Assembly: GCA_049649525.1 (NCBI GenBank) | Contig: JBARZE010000057.1 | Coordinates: forward strand, 62,001-126,000 | From: JAAURB01 sp049649525 | GTDB lineage: Bacteria; Cyanobacteriota; Cyanobacteriia; Cyanobacteriales; Microcoleaceae | Length of the DNA: 64,000 nt | Direction: 5' to 3' | Shown: positions 59,709 through 64,000 of the stretch, piece by piece | Layout: each line of letters starts with the position of its first letter | How positions within the stretch are numbered: the first letter of the stretch is position 1 | Notes under the pieces: generated by a model | Database searches by the model: none | What the model saw: the letters and a program-made list of their open reading frames with translations, nothing else | Told to the model about the DNA's origin: nothing | Translations under genes and position numbers: made by a program

Positions 59709-61076
59709 TTATAATGTAAAATTTTGATAATAATTAACTATTCTTTGATTCACCTCTCTAAATAGTTTACGAGTTGCTTTTAATTCTCGCTTTTGACTCA
59801 AAAACTGTAAGAAACTGGCATGATACAGCGTCCAACAGGTTTCCTCTTCAATGTCTTGAACGGTTAAATATTCTCGCCATCGTTCTAAAATATCCCCGAC
59901 ATCGGCTTCATCCGCATCAGCAATTTCAGCAATCATTTCACAAGGAATGGGTGTACCAATTTCAACTAAAATAAATAGAACCATTACCATTAACGGTTGG
60001 CGTTCTTCCATCCCCATTCTCACCCAATGGATTTGATAATATTCTTGCAATCCTTGAGGTAAATTTTTTAGTTCAAGATCGTTATAGTTACCGTTCGCAA
60101 TTGCTGGCAATAAATAACGAATATACATAAAGTTATTTTCGCTTTTATTCGCAATCTGTTCAATAAATTGTTCGACTGTAACGTTTTGATGATCAATCCA
60201 TTGATTCAGGGTTTCTTGATGTTCTGAATCACTATTAATAAATAAACGAATATAGGATTTAATATCTTCCCGACTTAATTGACAGTATTTCTCATCGGTT
60301 AAATCTAATTCCTGCATCGCAACTCCCGGATCGACAAATAGCTGTTTGTTGCGAAGAATATAAGGTCTACGGGTGAGAAAGAAATAAACTTGATCGGGTA
60401 AAGTGTTCGGTAAATCGAGTAAATTGCTACCCGGTTGTTGTTCGACTTCATCTAATGCATCAACCAGTAAAATTAAGCGATCGCCTGTGGCTAACTGTTG
60501 ACTGACTTTTGCCAATAATGTAGATAAGTTATCTTGTTCTGCGTCTTTTAGTTGATACCGATCAATCATCTGTTGACGAACACTTCTGAGGAATAATTCG
60601 GGGCGGTTACGGCGTTCTGCTAAAACGTTAAAATAACAAATAGTCTCACGATCTGCAACGTATTTGGCGGCAATTGCGCTTTTCCCCATGCCTGCATCTC
60701 CAATGACGGTAAAATAGCCGTGAGGATGACTGTTTAGGAACTGATCAAACTGGGAAAATACAAACTGGCGACCACAAAAATTACGGATTTTTTCTTCAAT
60801 TAAAGATTTAAATTCTGAGGGATAAAGGGTTTGTTGAGGGTTCCAAATTTTGGGGTCAACAATATCAGTCGGTTTCAGCTTTAAAACACGGGCGACATTT
60901 TCAATCACCCAACGTTCAACACCGTTTTCAGATCGTTTAGTTCCCAATAACCGTTTAATAGTATCAATAGTAGTATGGGCAAGATCTGCTAACTTTTCTT
61001 GCGTGAGGCTGTTTTCCTTATACGTTTTTCTCACAAGATTGACTCCTTCCGGAGTTAAGCGATAACCACGACTCAT
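59709..61076 (-). CDS. HTH-NTPase (STAND N-terminal half)
   Basis: A 455-residue protein. Residues about 1-75 are a helix-turn-helix-like region (NLVRKTYKENSLTQEKLADL, HTTIDTIKRLLGTKRSENGV) of the kind found at the N-terminus of cyanobacterial STAND proteins. From about 85 comes an NTPase domain: NFCGRQFVFSQFDQFLN, Walker A GDAGMGKSAIAAKY, Walker B LILLVDALDEVE, FFLTRRPYI, then a winged-helix end (YHASFLQFLSQ). It ends where STAND proteins usually continue into the helical linker and WD40 repeats, which here begin 660 bp further on after a toxin-antitoxin pair. It may bind the TAGGGCAGA motifs upstream (inference). Confidence 0.88.
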   Translation of the reverse strand: MSRGYRLTPEGVNLVRKTYKENSLTQEKLADLAHTTIDTIKRLLGTKRSENGVERWVIENVARVLKLKPTDIVDPKIWNPQQTLYPSEFKSLIEEKIRNFCGRQFVFSQFDQFLNSHPHGYFTVIGDAGMGKSAIAAKYVADRETICYFNVLAERRNRPELFLRSVRQQMIDRYQLKDAEQDNLSTLLAKVSQQLATGDRLILLVDALDEVEQQPGSNLLDLPNTLPDQVYFFLTRRPYILRNKQLFVDPGVAMQELDLTDEKYCQLSREDIKSYIRLFINSDSEHQETLNQWIDHQNVTVEQFIEQIANKSENNFMYIRYLLPAIANGNYNDLELKNLPQGLQEYYQIHWVRMGMEERQPLMVMVLFILVEIGTPIPCEMIAEIADADEADVGDILERWREYLTVQDIEEETCWTLYHASFLQFLSQKRELKATRKLFREVNQRIVNYYQNFTL

Positions 61077-61102
61077 AGATATTAATCTTTTATATTATGT
61101 AA

Positions 61103-61259
61103 TTTTACCCTATTTCTATTTTAGGGCAGATGGGGTATTTTTATCATTTCTAACTGCCCTACTCAAAAGTCATTCGATTATTTAAACTCACTGCGCCGCT
61201 TAATTTACCCTAATTAAAAATAGGGCAGAGATGAATTTTAGCTTTTCCCTATCTGCCCT
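61103..61259. promoter_or_regulatory. duplicated TTTACCCTA / TAGGGCAGA / CTGCCCT motif
   Basis: The set TTTACCCTA (61104-61112), TAGGGCAGA (61122-61130), CTGCCCT (61154-61160) recurs as 61204-61212, 61221-61229, 61253-61259, offset 99-100 bp. In each copy TAGGGCAG and CTGCCCT(A) form an inverted repeat. It lies in the divergent gap between the HTH-NTPase gene (start 61076) and a small ORF (61318). It is a candidate operator for the HTH protein or a pair of structured leaders. Confidence 0.55.
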
Positions 61260-61317
61260 TCAAACTATTACTTGTTTATTAGAAAGTAATAACTAAGGAA
61301 GTAAACGGAAAAGCAAA

Positions 61318-61536
61318 ATGTCTATCATCAATTCAGCTAAAAATGCCCTATTATTCACAATTGCATTCAGTTTTACAGCACAACTCTATCTTAATTTAAT
61401 CACGATTAAAATCAATCAAACATCTCAACCAGTTTGTTGGGCAATGAACTGGCAGTCACAGGATAATAATAATTTTCCATTTAATCGGGATAAAGACTCT
61501 GGAGGAGGTCGTCTGTTTGAGAGTCATATTAGCTAA
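61318..61536 (+). CDS. small putative secreted protein
   Basis: A 72-residue open frame, divergent from the STAND operon. It has a signal-like N-terminus (KNALLFTIAFSFTAQLYLNL, about 8-27) and a polar Asn/Asp/Gly-rich end (DNNNFPFNRDKDSGGGR). No family is recognised. Purine-rich sequence with GGA precedes the ATG by about 11 bases. The length and position could be chance, or it may be a remnant of a longer exported protein. Kept as a possible gene only because of the coherent signal-peptide pattern and the regulatory motif beside it. Confidence 0.35.
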   Translation: MSIINSAKNALLFTIAFSFTAQLYLNLITIKINQTSQPVCWAMNWQSQDNNNFPFNRDKDSGGGRLFESHIS

Positions 61537-61626
61537 TGACAAAATTTAAATATTCAGAAGTCGATGATGATTATCACAACATAAAAATATAAATCTTTGT
61601 GTCCTAATCACAAAAGTGATTTAATA

Positions 61627-64000
61627 TTAACTCGTACACTTCTCAATAATCTTCATTAACTCTTTCTTCAACCAAGGCTTAGTCATATAACCATTTGAAC
61701 CTAATTGTTTGGCTAACTGACGATAGCGATCGCTGGTACGAGAGGTTAACATCAAAACGGGTAATTCTTCTGTATTAAACTTGCGGCGACAGTGACTGAG
61801 AAACTCAAATCCATTCATTTCTGGCATCTCTAAATCACAAATAACGACTTGAATATTAGGATTTTTGTGCAGTTGTATTAATCCTTCCTTACCATTTTTT
61901 GCTTGTATTACTTGATAGCCGGACTGCTTTAAAACCGTACTCAGAGACTGACGAGTCGTCACTGAATCATCAATAATCAGAACTTTTGAAAGCTGTTGGG
62001 GTTGATCTTTAACTTTTGTCGGAAACAAAATTAATTGATTCTGAGAAGATCGATCGTTATTTTTCCAATGTTCTAATAATTCTGAACTATCAACGACAGG
62101 AACTAAACGACCATCTCCTAATATTGTACAACCAAAGAAATAAGAGGGTGCAGTTAAAGTCGGACTAAATGGTTTAATAGTTAAGTTTTGTTCCATAATC
62201 ACTTGATCGATTTTCAAAGCAATTGTATTCAAGCCTTGAGAAATCACCAATAACATTATTTTTCCTGAAAAATTATCAGAATAATCAACGTTATTTTCTT
62301 GTTTTGATGTAATTTGTTCAGAATAATTATATTGATTCAGTAAGGATTGAACAAGTGGAATATTCTGTCCATGCCACTTATAAAATTGTCCTTTTTTACT
62401 TTGCTTTATTTCGTTAACAGATGTTGACAAAATAGCCGTCAAAGTATCCATTGGGATAGCAAATAAGTTTTGTTGAATTCTAAAAATTAATAGCTTTGTA
62501 ATGGTTAGATTCCAAGGTAAACGAATTGTAAATGTTGTCCCTGTTCCGGGTTCTGATTGTAACGTTAATGTTCCTTTGAGGGCTTCAATTTGGTTACGAG
62601 CCGCTTCTAGTCCCACACCACGCCCAGAGATTTCGCTAACTTTATCTTTAGTTGAAAATCCGGGATAAAACAAGAACTCCTGTAACTGATGATTGGATAA
62701 GCGTACAGCATCTCGTTGAGGAATGAGTTGTTTTTCAATAATTTTTTTACGGATTTTATCCGGATCAATTCCTTGTCCATTATCACGAATTTCGATATAA
62801 GTATAGTTTCCTTGGTTATAGGCTTTTATTTCAATTTTACTATCTTCTTGTTTACCATTCTCTAGGCGTTTTTCTACCGATTCAATCCCATGATCCAAAG
62901 CATTTCTTACTATGTGAATTAGAGGATCATAGAGTTTTTCTAAAATGGCTTTATCTACTAATGTTTTTTCTCCGGTTAGGATCAACTTAACCGATTTATT
63001 ATTTTTTGTAGATAAATCTCGAATCATCCGAGGAAAGCGATTCAGTACAGATTCAATCGGTAGCATTCGAGTCGCCATTAAATGCTGTTGAACCTGTTGC
63101 AAAGTTTGTTGACGATTTTTAATAAGCTGTTGATTCTGTATACTCTGTAGCTTCATCTCATAAATCAGATTCCCCGCTTGGTTCATCTGCCGAGCTGTTT
63201 GTTTTAAAATTGCATTTAATGATTCAAATTCACTCAGTTTAACTTCGGTATTTTGATTGTATGAGCTGGGAAACTCTGTAAATTCTTGAACAATATTTAA
63301 AAATCTTTGAAAGCTTTTCCAGCTTTTTTCTAAAGTGGCTAAAGCCTGACTATTTTTTTGATTTTGTAAGACAAAGCTATTATCCTGAGTGGCTAAATCC
63401 CCCACAGACTGACTAATAGCATCAAATCGTTCTACATCGACTCGTAAACCCAAATTGCTTTCTGTCTTTGCGGCTACGGGTTGAGCAATTGATGGGGAGG
63501 GGTTAACAGTTTGTTTTTGTGCCTCGGCGGGTGGGGTAGCTTCAGGGGCTTTGGGGGTTGCTTTGGGGGGTGCAGAAGTTTGACGTTTTTGTGTCTTGGC
63601 TGTTTGAGTCGCGGGTGTGGTGGCTTGAGGTTGACTCAGCTTGACTAATTCCGGACTCGGAGTCCCGCCTTGTACGCGATCGCCCTGCATGACAGCGGCG
63701 TGTCCTGCCCAAAAATCAGCTAAAGCCAGTTGACCAATTTTAAGATAGGCAGGCCGACGCAACTCTAAGGCTTTGAGGGTGGTTTGCGCGATCGCACTAA
63801 ACCCCGGCAAAGTCAACATTCCCCCTAAAGTGGCAAAGACTTCCGCCTGGGTTTTTAATTCAGTAATAGTACTCGATTGTTCAGGATGAGTCAGCAACGC
63901 TTCCCAACGACGCAGTCCGGCTGGAATTTCTTCTTCAAATAGAAACAGGGTCATATCCGTTTCCATCGGCACTTCTGGCAATTCTGCGGCTTCTTCTAAA
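61627..64000 (-). CDS. CheA-type hybrid histidine kinase, partial at window edge
   Basis: The frame is open to the right edge, so the N-terminus, probably with HPt domains, is missing. The visible 791 codons include an HPt-like or linker region, a Pro/Thr-rich stretch (PPKATPKAPEATPP), a dimerisation/helical region, an HATPase domain (IVRNALDHGIESVEKR N-box, EIRDNGQGIDP, GRGVGLEAARNQIEALKGTL), a CheW-like domain (RIQQNLFAIPMDTL) and a C-terminal receiver (VLIIDDSVTTRQS, VVICDLEMPEMNG, TKPW). It resembles the PixL/Hmp-type kinases that control cyanobacterial motility and phototaxis. Its last nine codons are the right direct repeat of the STAND island. Confidence 0.93.
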   Translation of the reverse strand, partial: LEEAAELPEVPMETDMTLFLFEEEIPAGLRRWEALLTHPEQSSTITELKTQAEVFATLGGMLTLPGFSAIAQTTLKALELRRPAYLKIGQLALADFWAGHAAVMQGDRVQGGTPSPELVKLSQPQATTPATQTAKTQKRQTSAPPKATPKAPEATPPAEAQKQTVNPSPSIAQPVAAKTESNLGLRVDVERFDAISQSVGDLATQDNSFVLQNQKNSQALATLEKSWKSFQRFLNIVQEFTEFPSSYNQNTEVKLSEFESLNAILKQTARQMNQAGNLIYEMKLQSIQNQQLIKNRQQTLQQVQQHLMATRMLPIESVLNRFPRMIRDLSTKNNKSVKLILTGEKTLVDKAILEKLYDPLIHIVRNALDHGIESVEKRLENGKQEDSKIEIKAYNQGNYTYIEIRDNGQGIDPDKIRKKIIEKQLIPQRDAVRLSNHQLQEFLFYPGFSTKDKVSEISGRGVGLEAARNQIEALKGTLTLQSEPGTGTTFTIRLPWNLTITKLLIFRIQQNLFAIPMDTLTAILSTSVNEIKQSKKGQFYKWHGQNIPLVQSLLNQYNYSEQITSKQENNVDYSDNFSGKIMLLVISQGLNTIALKIDQVIMEQNLTIKPFSPTLTAPSYFFGCTILGDGRLVPVVDSSELLEHWKNNDRSSQNQLILFPTKVKDQPQQLSKVLIIDDSVTTRQSLSTVLKQSGYQVIQAKNGKEGLIQLHKNPNIQVVICDLEMPEMNGFEFLSHCRRKFNTEELPVLMLTSRTSDRYRQLAKQLGSNGYMTKPWLKKELMKIIEKCTS
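61629..61656 (-). repeat. right direct repeat of the STAND island
   Basis: The 3' end of the CheA-type kinase gene (MKIIEKCTS and TAA), matching 55745-55772 at 27 of 28 bases in the same orientation. Homology may extend six more bases at 4/6. Confidence 0.85.

Overview
The window is chromosomal DNA of a cyanobacterium, most likely a filamentous non-heterocystous one (Oscillatoriales type). Direct evidence: many GCGATCGC (HIP1) palindromes; the ndhA-ndhI-ndhG-ndhE order of cyanobacterial NDH-1; cyanophycinase next to cyanophycin synthetase; GuaB3; DUF1822 and DUF4347 proteins; and several heptanucleotide tandem arrays of the kind called STRR in cyanobacteria. The genus is not fixed by anything I can see.

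Layout. 1-16 kb: DUF1822 protein, lipase, a ClC-CBS-UspA fusion, proA, a JAMM peptidase, a dienelactone hydrolase, an Omp85 barrel protein, a glycosyltransferase, a two-domain PPK2, a YdcF-family protein and small membrane proteins. 16-26.6 kb: guaB3, a 470-bp heptamer minisatellite, tilS, upp, yggT, thrC, a response regulator-GGDEF-EAL pseudogene with five in-frame stops, and rimO. 26.6-37 kb: one giant secreted RTX/cadherin-like protein, broken near its N-terminus by two frameshifts into three reading frames. 37-43 kb: a HAD hydrolase, fmt, a STAS-sugar transferase fusion followed by an RsbW-like kinase, a phosphoribosyltransferase, then 1.1 kb without a gene but with a dispersed repeat, then tatA, which is only 56 codons. 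43-55 kb: cphB-cphA, trmD, creatininase family, HNH nuclease, sixA, gltA and the ndhAIGE operon.

55.4-64 kb is an accessory region. Five genes transcribed leftwards form an apparent operon: HTH-NTPase, DUF433 antitoxin, DUF5615 PIN-like toxin, a WD40 protein that begins with the helical linker normally found inside STAND proteins, and a second NTPase. It reads like a STAND (NLR-like) HTH-NTPase-WD40 receptor split into separate genes with a toxin-antitoxin pair between the halves. The block is bracketed by a 28-bp direct repeat (27/28 identical). One copy is the 3' end of the neighbouring CheA-type hybrid kinase gene, and the other still encodes the same C-terminal residues and a stop. This looks like insertion of an island into the 3' end of that gene. 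Upstream of the HTH-NTPase a composite TAGGGCAGA / CTGCCCT motif occurs twice about 100 bp apart, a plausible operator.

The core genes are largely single transcription units. Convergent pairs are separated by hairpins (10217-10256, 26606-26646), and clear intrinsic-type terminators follow guaB3, thrC, the STAS/RsbW pair and ndhE. No tRNA, rRNA, CRISPR array, transposase or integrase was found.
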